Positions 1 to 8,150 of a DNA stretch of 64,000 nt are shown here, in pieces. Under the pieces are notes generated by a model that searched no databases, had not been told where the DNA came from, and worked only from the letters and a program-made list of their open reading frames with translations. The stretch is from Streptomyces kronopolitis (GTDB lineage: Bacteria > Actinomycetota > Actinomycetes > Streptomycetales > Streptomycetaceae): contig NZ_BMND01000004.1 in NCBI RefSeq assembly GCF_014646275.1, positions 25,040 to 89,039 on the forward strand, read 5' to 3'. Each line of letters starts with the position of its first letter. Position 1 is the first letter of the stretch. The position numbers and the translations under genes were made by a program.

Positions 1-105
1 GGAGCCGGGAGCCGGGAGCCGGGAGCCGGGAGCCGGGAGCCGGGAGCCGGGAGCCGGGAGCCGGGAGCCGGGAGCCGGGAGCCGGGAGCCGGGAGCCGGG
101 AGCCG
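1..105. repeat. Fifteen perfect copies of a 7-bp tandem repeat (GGAGCCG)
   Basis: The first 105 bases are exactly fifteen copies of GGAGCCG with no variation. The unit is not a multiple of three, so three copies (21 bp) encode one heptapeptide, Gly-Ala-Gly-Ser-Arg-Glu-Pro, whatever the frame. In the frame of the gene that follows the tract is open and would add five heptapeptides. Gain or loss of one unit would shift the frame. The window begins inside the tract, so its true length cannot be seen; it may also mark an assembly break. Confidence 0.95.
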
Positions 106-1395
106 ACATTCGGGCTGTCACCGGACTGGCTATTGGCGGATGGCGAACCGTTCGTGGATGGTCTCGTGCTATCGCATCCGGAGCAGTTGGAGCGGTTGCG
201 CCGCGCATGCCCGGAGGCCGAGAAGGCGGCCGTACTCGCCGGCGACCCCTGTTTCGACCGCATGCTGGCCGCCCGCCCATACCGGGAGCGGTTCCGGCGC
301 GCTCTAGGACTTCGGCGCGGACAGCGCCTCATCGTGGTGAACTCCACGTGGAACCCGGAAGGTCTCTTCGGGAGCGGTGGCGGCCAAGACGTCTTGCCAA
401 GCCTGTTGCCCCGGCTTGCGGCCGAGTTGCCCGCCGACGACTACCGGCTCGCAGCCGTGCTGCACCCGAACATCTGGTACGGGCACGGCCCGGGCCAGAT
501 CCGCGTGTGGCTGGACCGAGCCCGCCGCAGTGGGCTGACGCTGATCGATCCGGTGCACGCATGGCGCCAGGCGCTCCTGGCCGCGGACGTCGTCCTGGGT
601 GACTTCGGAGCGGTCACCTACTACGCCGCGGCACTGGGCTGCCCCGTGCTGCTGGCGGCCGCCGGAGAGGAGCGGCTGGACCCCGAAGCACCGCTTGCGG
701 CGTTCGTCCGGGATGCTCCGCGGCTGGACCCACAGGGCCCGTTGCGCGAGCAGTTTGAAGAACTGCTCGCACGCCATCGGCCGCTCGCCGGGCCCGCCGA
801 GTTCACCACCTCAGCTCCCGGAGCCTCGGCGGAATTGTTGCGGCGGCACTTCTACACCCTGATGGACCTCGCGGAACCCGAGGCTCCGGCACTGCTGGAA
901 CCGCTGCCCTTGCCGCCTTACGACCCGCCACTACGTACCCATCCGCTGGATGTCCGCGCCCGTGTGCGCGGCCTCGACGTCGTGATCGAGCGGTCCACCG
1001 GGCATCCGTACGACGCCGACGGCGAGGCACACCGCGCTGTTCACGAGGACACTCGCGATCCGGGTGACCTGGAGACGGCGGATGTGATCTGGCGTGACGG
1101 ACCGCCGGACGATCCCCGCATCGGCGGTCCGGCCTCGTGGACAGCGGAAATGCTCCACCGGCACCCGCACTGCTCGCTCGCCGCGTATGTCGGCGGGCCG
1201 GACCGGTGCACGGTAAGCGCCCGTGGCCACGGTGTCTTCCAGCTGTCAGCGGGCCGGGCCGCGGACGCCGACCCGGCGGTGTACGCGTCGGCACTGCACG
1301 CATGGTTGGCGCACAGCGGCGCAGTGCCGCCGGGCGGGGCGACGCTCCGGGTGCACGTGGCCGGCGGCATACATCCGGTGGTGTGCACCAGGTGA
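1..1395 (+). CDS. GT-B-fold / CDP-glycerol glycerophosphotransferase-like protein, 5' end outside the window
   Basis: The frame is open from base 1 through the 7-bp repeat into the body of the protein. An internal TTG at 133 is another possible start, without a clear ribosome site. The first ~240 residues after it (GDPCFDRM; VVNSTWNPEGLFG; a central VLHPNIWYGHGPGQ; DVVLGDFGAVTYYAAALGCPVLL) resemble the C-terminal sugar-nucleotide-binding half of GT-B enzymes such as CDP-glycerol glycerophosphotransferases. The remaining ~180 residues are unrecognised. No signal peptide is visible within the window. It ends 6 bp before the convergent STAND gene. The fold is inferred from motif style; substrate and role are unknown. 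Confidence 0.6.
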   Translation, partial: GAGSREPGAGSREPGAGSREPGAGSREPGAGSREPTFGLSPDWLLADGEPFVDGLVLSHPEQLERLRRACPEAEKAAVLAGDPCFDRMLAARPYRERFRRALGLRRGQRLIVVNSTWNPEGLFGSGGGQDVLPSLLPRLAAELPADDYRLAAVLHPNIWYGHGPGQIRVWLDRARRSGLTLIDPVHAWRQALLAADVVLGDFGAVTYYAAALGCPVLLAAAGEERLDPEAPLAAFVRDAPRLDPQGPLREQFEELLARHRPLAGPAEFTTSAPGASAELLRRHFYTLMDLAEPEAPALLEPLPLPPYDPPLRTHPLDVRARVRGLDVVIERSTGHPYDADGEAHRAVHEDTRDPGDLETADVIWRDGPPDDPRIGGPASWTAEMLHRHPHCSLAAYVGGPDRCTVSARGHGVFQLSAGRAADADPAVYASALHAWLAHSGAVPPGGATLRVHVAGGIHPVVCTR

Positions 1396-1401
1396 CGGCC
1401 C

Positions 1402-3525
1402 CTACTCCGCCGCTTCGCATCGCTGCCGGAGGCGAGCGAGGTATTCCAGGTGCGGAGTCGCCCCCTCCGGCACGAGCAGGCGCTCGGCCTCGGCGATCCT
1501 GGCAAGCGCCGCGGTGTCGTCGCCGGCGTCGTGCAGCGTCTCGGCGAGGTCGGTGAGGACCCGTCCCTGGTTGTACGCCTCGCCCTGTTCCACGAAGAAG
1601 TCCAGCGCCCTCTCCAGACGGATGCGGGATTCCTCCGGTCGTTCCAGGCCGCGCAGGGCACGCCCCTGGTGGCGCTCGGTGAGGGCAAGAGCACGTGGCA
1701 GGTCCTCCGAGCCGTCCTGCCCGGAGGAGATCCGCCGGTACAGGTGTTCAGCCTCGACGAACCGCTCGTAGGCCGCTCCGTAGCGCCACCGGCTCAACGA
1801 GTGCAGTCCCAGCAGTTCCACGGACGACGCCTCGCCTCTCAGATGGCCCGCGGTCCGCTCCCCGGCGACGGCGAGGTGCGCCTCACGGTCGGCCTCCTCC
1901 CATCGCCGCAGTTCGCCGAGGCAGTGACCGAGCTGGAAGTGGAGTGCTGCTGCCGCAGCGGAATCCGCTTCCTGCTCGTCGGCGCACCGCGCCGCGATCT
2001 GCAGAGCAGGCAGTACTTCGTCCCAGTACCCGGCCTTCAGCTGGAGGGGCCACAGCGCGCGGGCCAGCTTCAGTGCCGTACCGCGATGTCCGTATTCGCG
2101 GGCGACGGAGACCGCCCGGATCACATTCGCCGCCTCGGCCCGCAGAGCCGCCATGCCCGCAGCTTCATCGCGGTACGGCCTGTCGTCCGTCGGGGCGGGC
2201 TCGACCCGCCAGCTGTGCGGCAGGGCGGCATGGGCGGCGTGCAGTGCTCGGTCGAGCACATGGTCCAGCGCTCGCGAGACCGCCCCGACGCACTCCGCGA
2301 TCCCGTGCTCGGGTCCCGCGGCGTCTGCCAGAAGGCGCCGTACTTCGGGGCGGAAGCGGTATCGCCCGTCGTGCAGGGGCTCCACCAGCTCCGTGGCGGC
2401 CGCTTCCGCCAGCATGCGGTCGGCTTCCTCCGGGGCAACGTCCGCGGCCGCCCCGGCCAGATCGGCGTCGAACGCGGGCCAGCCGCCCACCGCAGTCAGC
2501 CGGCACAGCCGTGCGGTCTCCGGGCCGAGCCCCCGGCACAGAGCCTCAGCCATGCCGTGCACCGGAGAGCGCCCGAGGGTGCCGTCCGCCGGGTCCGGGA
2601 GCGACGCCTCTTGGGACAGCAGGCTCATCGCCGCCGCCTTCAGGGCAAAGGCGTTCCCCGCGCAGTGGCCCAGGAGCGCCGGGAGCTGGGGCTTGGCGAG
2701 AGCCACCTTCTCCGGTCCGGCAACCTTCCTCAGCATCTTCACCGCGTCCCGGTCCTTCAGCCGCGGTACGGCGATGCGCTCCGCCTCCAGGGCGAAGGCT
2801 GGTCCAGACGCGATGACCAGGAGGAAGACCTCCGGGGTGGCGGGGATGAGATTGCGGACCTGCGCGACGGACGAGGCATGGTCGATCACCACCAGCGCCC
2901 TTCGGCCGGCTGTCAGCCGCCGGTACAGCTCTTCCCGCCCGGCCTCCGTGGGTGGAACACGCTCCCGCTCGACCCCCATTTTCAGCAACAGGCGCAGCAG
3001 GACGGCCGACGGCGCGGGCCCGTTTTCGGCGGCTGCGTCACGGAGATCGACGTAGAACTGTCCATCGGGGTACCGGGCAAGCTGGCCGGCGCCCCAGTAC
3101 AGACCCACCGCGGTGGTTCCGATCCCGGGCGGTCCGTGGAGGAGGGCGACCCTTGGCTGTCCAGCTGCCGATCTGACCGCCTCTCGTGTCAGCTGCTTCA
3201 GTACCCGCTGGCGATCGGTGAAGTTTCTGGTGGCAGGCGGCAGCCCGGCTCCCGGGTGCAGCAGCAGCGCGGATTCCGGCATGCTCCGCAGCAGCTGGGC
3301 CCACTCGTCATTCCGCTGCCGATCCAGGGCCAGCCTCGTATGCAGCTCCCGCGCCAGCGCCTCCCACCCCACCGGACCGGCCGGAGACGGCGTCTCACGC
3401 CCCAGAGTCCTTCTCACCAGAGCACCCGTGGACACAAGCACCTGCTTGCCCATCTCCCCCGCGGCACCGTTCCCCACCGCGGTGAAGAATGCGGTGAGCG
3501 CCCCCACCGTCACGATCTCGAACAC
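1402..3525 (-). CDS. STAND (NB-ARC-like) ATPase with TPR-type C-terminus and altered P-loop
   Basis: 707 residues from a GTG start with a strong GGGGAGGGGG ribosome site. Residues 1-30 are a hydrophobic, glycine-rich helix. A nucleotide-binding core follows: P-loop GPPGIGTT at 131-138, Walker B LVVID at 211-215, then a winged-helix-like stretch ending near RFRPEVRRLLADAAG. The C-terminal ~280 residues are alanine- and leucine-rich helical repeats of the TPR type seen in AfsR-like and other STAND regulators. The invariant P-loop lysine is replaced by threonine (T137), so ATP binding may be weak or lost. STAND proteins act as nucleotide-driven switches in regulation or immunity. Nothing identifies its trigger; the nearby att scar and Shedu operon make a conflict role possible. 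Confidence 0.75.
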   Translation of the reverse strand: MFEIVTVGALTAFFTAVGNGAAGEMGKQVLVSTGALVRRTLGRETPSPAGPVGWEALARELHTRLALDRQRNDEWAQLLRSMPESALLLHPGAGLPPATRNFTDRQRVLKQLTREAVRSAAGQPRVALLHGPPGIGTTAVGLYWGAGQLARYPDGQFYVDLRDAAAENGPAPSAVLLRLLLKMGVERERVPPTEAGREELYRRLTAGRRALVVIDHASSVAQVRNLIPATPEVFLLVIASGPAFALEAERIAVPRLKDRDAVKMLRKVAGPEKVALAKPQLPALLGHCAGNAFALKAAAMSLLSQEASLPDPADGTLGRSPVHGMAEALCRGLGPETARLCRLTAVGGWPAFDADLAGAAADVAPEEADRMLAEAAATELVEPLHDGRYRFRPEVRRLLADAAGPEHGIAECVGAVSRALDHVLDRALHAAHAALPHSWRVEPAPTDDRPYRDEAAGMAALRAEAANVIRAVSVAREYGHRGTALKLARALWPLQLKAGYWDEVLPALQIAARCADEQEADSAAAAALHFQLGHCLGELRRWEEADREAHLAVAGERTAGHLRGEASSVELLGLHSLSRWRYGAAYERFVEAEHLYRRISSGQDGSEDLPRALALTERHQGRALRGLERPEESRIRLERALDFFVEQGEAYNQGRVLTDLAETLHDAGDDTAALARIAEAERLLVPEGATPHLEYLARLRQRCEAAE

Positions 3526-4000
3526 GCCGCCCCCTCCCCTGGTCCCGTGCTGCGGTCCCTGGCCGGACTGTATCCCCGCCGAAGCAGCCCGAGAAAACGG
3601 TTCCTGGCCGGATCATGCTCCCCAGGGCCTAAGGCGATCTTGTGTCGCCGGCAATGGCCCTGGCACGGAACTGAGCGACGGAACCGAGTACCCGATCACC
3701 AGACAGCTTCACCAGATGCCCGCCCGCACATGAGTCGCTGACGCGGAGACCGTTCGTCCCAGGTCAGCCGAGAAGCGCCCGCCGTCTATGCGGACTCCTC
3801 GCTGCCCGACGACCGGGGCTCTCCGCTTCCTCTCTCCCCCCGCTGATTTGGTGGCCGGGGTGATCGGGGGATCAAAAGGCCCGCGGCTCCTGCGACTGGG
3901 CGAGCCTCGGCAGCCGCCCCCCCCCGGACCGGACAAGCAGATAGGCGAACGCGAGGAGCAGCACATGCGCGACGGGGGACCGAAGTGGACGCCCGCTGAT
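3526..4000. other. Non-coding stretch before the tRNA scar
   Basis: About 475 bases upstream of the STAND start codon. It holds that gene's leader and ribosome site near 3526-3540, a run of C around 3916-3925, and no convincing gene on either strand. It leads directly into the tRNA-Gly 3' fragment. Confidence 0.5.
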
Positions 4001-4041
4001 CCCCAAGCTCGGAGCGCGGGTTCGATTCCCGTCACCCGCTC
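4001..4041 (+). pseudogene. 3' half of a tRNA-Gly gene (probable attachment-site scar)
   Basis: The segment reads as the end of an anticodon arm (CCCCAAGCTC), then a T-arm GCGGG-TTCGATT-CCCGT and acceptor strand CACCCGC plus discriminator T. This matches the 3' half of an actinobacterial tRNA-Gly, probably anticodon CCC. The required 5' half, whose acceptor should begin GCGGGTG, is absent upstream, so it is not a working tRNA. Tyrosine-recombinase elements use tRNA 3' ends as attB and leave such duplicated 3' halves as attL or attR. The intact partner is not in this window. A terminator follows within 10 bp. Confidence 0.75.
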
Positions 4042-4049
4042 GATAGTTG

Positions 4050-4075
4050 AGGCCCGGGTCGGAGAACTGGGCCTT
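4050..4075 (+). terminator. Terminator-like hairpin after the tRNA fragment
   Basis: AGGCCC pairs with GGGCCT across a 14-base loop and runs into TTGTTTGTT. It looks like the original tRNA terminator carried along with the 3' half. Confidence 0.6.
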
Positions 4076-4102
4076 GTTTGTTGTCCATCTCCGAGCGACG
4101 TG

Positions 4103-4429
4103 TCAGCCGCGCTTCTGACGCAGGTGGCGAGAAGCCGCGAGGCAGGAGGACAGCCACGTCGCCTCAGCGCGATCAATGATCAGGTCGCCCACGGTGACCA
4201 CCCCGTCCATCACGCTGCCGACTCGTATGGAATGGTCGTCGACGCGGAACAGCTGCCAGTCGGCATCGCTGTGCCAGAGCCGACCGGTCTTCTCTCCCCG
4301 GCGCTGGGCGAAGACGAGTTCTTCCCCGTGCTCGTTGAGGAAGTAGCCGACGTAATCCTTGCCTGTGATCACGCCACCGCACAGGCGGCCCAGCAGCTGT
4401 TCGATCGCAGGACGCGCGTCTTCGGTCAT
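4103..4429 (-). CDS. Small Shedu-linked protein of unknown function
   Basis: 108 residues, starting inside the stop codon of the Shedu nuclease gene (ATGA overlap at 4426-4429), so the two are almost certainly translated together. The N-terminus is helical (AIEQLLGRLCGG). The middle is strand-rich with aromatics (GYFLNEHGEELVF; WQLFRVDD; VGSVMDG), and the end is a basic helix (SRHLRQKRG). There is no signal peptide, membrane segment or recognised catalytic motif. It could be a regulatory, sensor or inhibitory partner of the nuclease, or cargo. Its stop lies about 30 bp from the tRNA scar. Confidence 0.7.
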   Translation of the reverse strand: MTEDARPAIEQLLGRLCGGVITGKDYVGYFLNEHGEELVFAQRRGEKTGRLWHSDADWQLFRVDDHSIRVGSVMDGVVTVGDLIIDRAEATWLSSCLAASRHLRQKRG

Positions 4430-5646
4430 GCCGTGGGCTCCTCGGGTTGGTGAGCAGCGTCCTGCTGCGCTGACGCGAGGGCCAACATCCGGGCTGCTGA
4501 GTCCAACAGGGTTTCGTACGTAATCACTTCAATGCGTACCGCGTGCGTGTTGTAGGTGCGCAGTGTCTCCGCGATCTCCTGGGAGGTAACGCCCCCACTC
4601 ACGAATCTCGGATGCCCGATCACAACCGTCGCCGAGGCCCTACGAGTATCGACGCCATGGCGCGCGAGGATCCCCTTACGGTTCTCGTCCATGGTGCGGA
4701 GGTAGTTCTGCGCCTGCGACACCGCGCGGTGGGCCGCGGCACCCAACATGACGTGGCCGCTGCGGCGAATCACCAGGTCCTTGATGTTGGCACGCTTGAG
4801 TTCCACCACATGAAGGGACCCGTCACCACGCAGAAGAGGGATGTCCAGAATCGTGTCCGCGGTGTACTGCCGGCGTGCCAGCTCTGCCACATAAGCACCG
4901 CCGAAGATCCACTCCTGATTCTTCAGACGGGCGTGGAGTGCGCTCTCGGAGCTCGTCTCGTCCTCCACTACAACCCGGAGAGCGTCGAGACCTGCTCTCC
5001 GGGCCTTCAGCTCCAGCAACTGGGCGAGCAACCCCGCGTCGGCGTCCGCCAGAAAGTCGCCGACCATTCGCGCGGCCTCGGTCGAGGCCGGTCGTGGCAG
5101 GTTCCTCAGGACCAGCTCCATGTGCCCGTACTGCTGGAGTCGCCTCCTCTCTCGAGTGGGCAGCCGGATCCCGCCCTCCCCCGTACCGAGGCCCAAGTGG
5201 TCCACGGACAGAGCTATCCCGCGAAAGAGGTCCCGCGCATCGGCCACCGTCGCCTCGGGGTTGTCCTTGGAGAGGGCGTCCAAAACAGCCACAGCTCGAT
5301 CGGCGCCCATGGCCACCATCCTGCGCATGCCTTCCTCGCTACGATGCCGAGCGTTCTCGTCGTAGTAGTTCTCCAGGATTTCGAGGAACAGCTCGCCGCC
5401 GGCGTAGGCGGCGAAGCGCTGGAACCGCTGCGCAAGAGCGAAGTCTCCGAACAGGAGCGATTCCTGGGCAACATCCTCCAAGGCGTTCACCAACGGCCTG
5501 CCCTTGCCGTACCCCGTCCCGCCGAAGGCAGGGCCCATGATGCGCAGCACCGCATCGATGCGCTCCAGCACGCTCGGGTGCTCAGTGAGCTCCCGTGCCC
5601 CGCTGACCATCTTCCAGAGCGTGAAACCGGAACGGAATGTCGTCAT
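4426..5646 (-). CDS. Shedu-type anti-phage nuclease (DUF4263 family)
   Basis: 406 residues; start ATG with AAGG seven bases upstream. The C-terminal half has the layout of the Shedu nuclease domain: NQEWIFGG near 243-250, then a PD-(D/E)xK core with D268 in ADTILDIPLL, and E282 and K284 in HVVELKR, followed by a glutamine-containing helix (AVSQAQNYL, 308-316) and a strand VVIGHPRFVSG. The first ~200 residues are helical and probably regulatory, as N-termini are in this family. Shedu proteins cleave DNA to stop phage infection and are usually single-gene systems. Here a 108-residue gene is coupled downstream and a tRNA att scar lies beyond, which suggests arrival on a mobile element. Family assignment rests on motif recognition. 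Confidence 0.75.
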   Translation of the reverse strand: MTTFRSGFTLWKMVSGARELTEHPSVLERIDAVLRIMGPAFGGTGYGKGRPLVNALEDVAQESLLFGDFALAQRFQRFAAYAGGELFLEILENYYDENARHRSEEGMRRMVAMGADRAVAVLDALSKDNPEATVADARDLFRGIALSVDHLGLGTGEGGIRLPTRERRRLQQYGHMELVLRNLPRPASTEAARMVGDFLADADAGLLAQLLELKARRAGLDALRVVVEDETSSESALHARLKNQEWIFGGAYVAELARRQYTADTILDIPLLRGDGSLHVVELKRANIKDLVIRRSGHVMLGAAAHRAVSQAQNYLRTMDENRKGILARHGVDTRRASATVVIGHPRFVSGGVTSQEIAETLRTYNTHAVRIEVITYETLLDSAARMLALASAQQDAAHQPEEPTA

Positions 5647-5839
5647 GCGGTGACCTTAGAAGGAGGCACTGACAACGACGCCGGGTTGAGTGGATCGTGG
5701 CCGGACCGGCTCGATCGAACGAGTCTCCGCAGGGCCTGTGTCGAGCGGCGGGCTGGGGCTGCATGAGGAGGGGTGCTCGGGTGCCGGTCGTGGGGCCGTG
5801 CCGTAGTGGGCCGGCCCCACGGTGCGGGCGGGGTGTCGT

Positions 5840-6118
5840 TCAGGCGGGGAGGGTGGGGTAATCGGTGTAGCCGCGGTGGTCGCCGCCGTAGAAGGTGGTC
5901 GGGTCGGGGGTGTTGAACGGGCCGCCGGAGGCGAGGCGGCGGGGGAGGTCGGGGTTGGCCAGGAACAGGGCGCCGTAGGCGATCATGTTCGCGCTGCCGT
6001 CCTCGATCAGCCTCAGGGCGTCGGGGCCGGTGGGGTCGGGGTGGGTGAAGGGGTTGAGGATGAAGGTGCCGGGCCGCATGTCGCCGAACTCCGTCGCATC
6101 GTCGAGCGGGCGGAAGCC
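5840..6118 (-). pseudogene. C-terminal relic of an Old Yellow Enzyme / NemA-type alkene reductase
   Basis: About 92 codons end normally at 5840 and carry the hallmark C-terminus of bacterial alkene reductases: ANMIAYGALFLANPDLPRR, then PDPTTFYGGDHRGYTDYP. The rest of the ~360-residue flavin barrel, including the catalytic and FMN-binding strands, is missing. Upstream of about 6118 the frame continues with unrelated sequence up to the start of the divergent epimerase. It is a truncated relic, probably from the rearrangements that placed the Shedu operon and tRNA scar beside it. Confidence 0.75.
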
Positions 6119-6244
6119 GGCAGCTGAACACAAGGGCGTTCCGGTGCCGCCCGGCTGGCCGAAAACCGCGGTCCGCGACCTCCACCCGGAGCCCCCGGGG
6201 ACATTCGGCTCGGGGACGGAGCGCGCCGAAGCTAGGGTGCGCGA

Positions 6245-7186
6245 GTGAGCCTCTACGTCGTCATAGGATTCGGGCCCGCCGGGGCGGCCACCGCTCGACT
6301 GCTGGTCGAAAGGGGGGAGTCGGTACGGGTCATCACCAGGTCCGGTCGGAGCCCCGAGCCCGGCATCGAGCACATCGCGCTGGACGCGACGGACAGCGAG
6401 CGGCTGAGCGAGTCCGCGCAGGGCGCTGCCGCGCTCATCAACTGCGCCGGACCGCCCTACCACCGCTGGGTACGTGAATGGCCGCCGCTGTCCTCGTCGC
6501 TCTGCGCGGCGGCCGAGGCGACCGGCGCCGTCCTGGTCATGCTGGGCAACCTCTACGGCTACGGCCCGGTGGACGGCCCCATGACCGAGGAGTTGCCGCT
6601 CGCGGCGACCGGCCCCAAGGGGCGGGTGCGCGCCGCCGTGTGGGAGCAGGCGCTAAAGCTGCACGAGCAGGGCCGCATCAAGGCGGTTGAGCTGCGGCCC
6701 TCGGACTTCTTCGGGCCCGGCGTGACCGACGGCGGACACCTGGCGGGGCGGGTCATGCCGGCGCTGCTGCACGGTAAGCCGGTCTCCGCGTTCGGGGATC
6801 CGGACGCCCCGCACAGCTGGAGCTACCTCCCCGATGTGGCCAGGGCCCTGGTCGAGGTCGCCGGTGCGGAACAGGCCTGGGGCCGGGCCTGGCACGTCCC
6901 GACCGAACCCGCCCTCTCCGTCCGGGAGATGGTCGACCGCCTCGCCGCCCAGGCGGGAGTGGGCCCGGTCGCGGTGCGCAGGCTCTCCCCAGCCGTGCTC
7001 GGCATCGCCTCGCTCTTCTCGCCCCTGCTCCGCGAGATGAAGGAGATCCGCTACCAGTTCGACCGCCCGTTCACGGCCGATGCGAGCGCCTACGAAGCCG
7101 CCTTCGCGGTACGGGCCACCCCCCTCGACGAGCAGATCAAGACGACTGTGGACTGGTGGCGCGGGCGACTGGCCAGCACCGCGTGA
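6245..7186 (+). CDS. NAD(P)-dependent epimerase/dehydratase (extended SDR-like)
   Basis: 313 residues from a GTG start. The N-terminus has a Rossmann dinucleotide fold (YVVIGFGPAGAATARLL) with basic residues at the end of the second strand (VRVITRSGRS), suggesting NADP(H). Mid-protein LGNLYGYGPVDGPMTEE and ELRPSDFFGPGV are typical of extended-SDR sugar epimerases and reductases, and DAPHSWSYLPDVARALVEV is the usual substrate-domain signature. The canonical YxxxK pair is not obvious: the Tyr in NLYGYGP has no lysine three residues on. It may be a non-catalytic or atypical member. No operon partners; it starts just beyond the reductase relic. Confidence 0.75.
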   Translation: MSLYVVIGFGPAGAATARLLVERGESVRVITRSGRSPEPGIEHIALDATDSERLSESAQGAAALINCAGPPYHRWVREWPPLSSSLCAAAEATGAVLVMLGNLYGYGPVDGPMTEELPLAATGPKGRVRAAVWEQALKLHEQGRIKAVELRPSDFFGPGVTDGGHLAGRVMPALLHGKPVSAFGDPDAPHSWSYLPDVARALVEVAGAEQAWGRAWHVPTEPALSVREMVDRLAAQAGVGPVAVRRLSPAVLGIASLFSPLLREMKEIRYQFDRPFTADASAYEAAFAVRATPLDEQIKTTVDWWRGRLASTA

Positions 7187-7517
7187 GGCCTCTGACGGTG
7201 AACGCTTCACCAGCGAGCTGATGTGGAGCGCGGCGGAGTTCTACGCCGGGCATCGATGGCGGAGGAGAGAGCGATCACGGACAGGGCGGCCACCCCCCAC
7301 AGGAGTCGCCCTGACCGTGATCGCGAGGGCGATTGCGCGCCCGTATGGGGTTCTGCGTCGTGGGGCGCTGTTGCGTTACCCGGAGGAGCGGTACGTCCGG
7401 TGTGTGGGGTGTTGGCCCCCGCTACTTGTTGCCGCGCGTGGCGGGGCAGCCCTCCAGTCGGGCGCTCGCGCCAGCGGTCGTCGGCCGGGAAGTGGTGGCG
7501 CGAGGGCTGCGATGTGA
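7187..7517. other. Intergenic region, no gene seen
   Basis: 331 bases between the epimerase and the next membrane-protein gene. Open frames here have no coherent composition or ribosome site. It should contain the promoter of the downstream gene, but no confident -35/-10 pair was found. Confidence 0.4.
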
Positions 7518-8093
7518 ATGAGCGGTGAAAGGAGTTTCGGAATCGTTCGACGGGAAATGCACGGCACCGTGAGTTACCCCAATGACGGCGTATCGCAAAA
7601 TCGCCCATACGGTTCCAGTGCAAACTCTCCCTACCACGGCGGAGCAAACTCGCCGAACGGCGGCGATACGGCTCCGTTCCCGAATGGCGGCGGGCATGCC
7701 CCGTATCCCGGCAATTCGCCTTCGCCGTACCAGTCTGCCCCGGCAGATCCGTATCACTCCGCGCCACCGCACACGCCCTATGACAGCAGGGAGAGTTGGC
7801 GGGGGAATCGGAGAGGGATCGGAGCGGATCGCCTCGCCTTGATCATTCATAGTCTCGCGGACATCGCTGCGGGGTTTCTCGGGCTGTGGATCCTGCTGTA
7901 TCTGCTCGATGCGAATCATGCGAATGTCTTTGTCGACTTCGTTCGCGGTGTGGCCAACTGGCTGGCGAGCTGGTCGCAGGACATCTTCGTCATGAAGACG
8001 GAAGGGCTGCGGGTGTTCTTCAACTTCGCCCTTCCCGCGCTGGTTTACCTCGCCGTCGGGCATGGGGCAGCTGCCTGGCTGCGGCGTCTTTGA
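7518..8093 (+). CDS. Membrane protein with a disordered Pro/Gly/Asn/Ser-rich N-terminus
   Basis: 191 residues from ATG 7518; an in-frame ATG at 7557 is a plausible alternative and neither has an ideally spaced ribosome site. Residues ~15-95 are low complexity (repeated NSPY, NGG, SAPPH elements). The C-terminal ~95 residues hold two or three hydrophobic segments (ADIAAGFLGLWILLYLL; FVRGVANWLASW; FNFALPALVYLAVG). It is probably an inner-membrane protein with a flexible cytoplasmic tail, of a type common in streptomycetes without an assigned function. Codon use is softer than its neighbours, with many NNT and NNA codons in the tail. Confidence 0.65.
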   Translation: MSGERSFGIVRREMHGTVSYPNDGVSQNRPYGSSANSPYHGGANSPNGGDTAPFPNGGGHAPYPGNSPSPYQSAPADPYHSAPPHTPYDSRESWRGNRRGIGADRLALIIHSLADIAAGFLGLWILLYLLDANHANVFVDFVRGVANWLASWSQDIFVMKTEGLRVFFNFALPALVYLAVGHGAAAWLRRL

Positions 8094-8115
8094 TCTGGAT
8101 CTTGTTCCCGGTGTG

Positions 8116-8150
8116 CTCAGGGGGCGCGGTCGATGTCCGTGTCCCCTGAG
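8116..8150 (+). terminator. Terminator-like hairpin downstream of the membrane-protein gene
   Basis: CTCAGGGG (8116-8123) pairs perfectly with CCCCTGAG (8143-8150) across a 19-base loop, 22 bases after the stop codon. No T-tract follows, as is usual in Streptomyces. Confidence 0.5.

Noticed and set aside
1..105. CRISPR array
   Set aside because: Contiguous 7-bp tandem repeat without spacers; no cas genes anywhere in the window.
4001..4041. An intact tRNA-Gly gene
   Set aside because: No D-arm or matching 5' acceptor strand (expected GCGGGTG) is found in the preceding 80 bases.
3709..4176. A 155-codon minus-strand frame containing VTGIEPALRAWG
   Set aside because: This phrase is the well-known false translation of the antisense of a tRNA T-arm and acceptor; it supports the tRNA fragment, not a protein.
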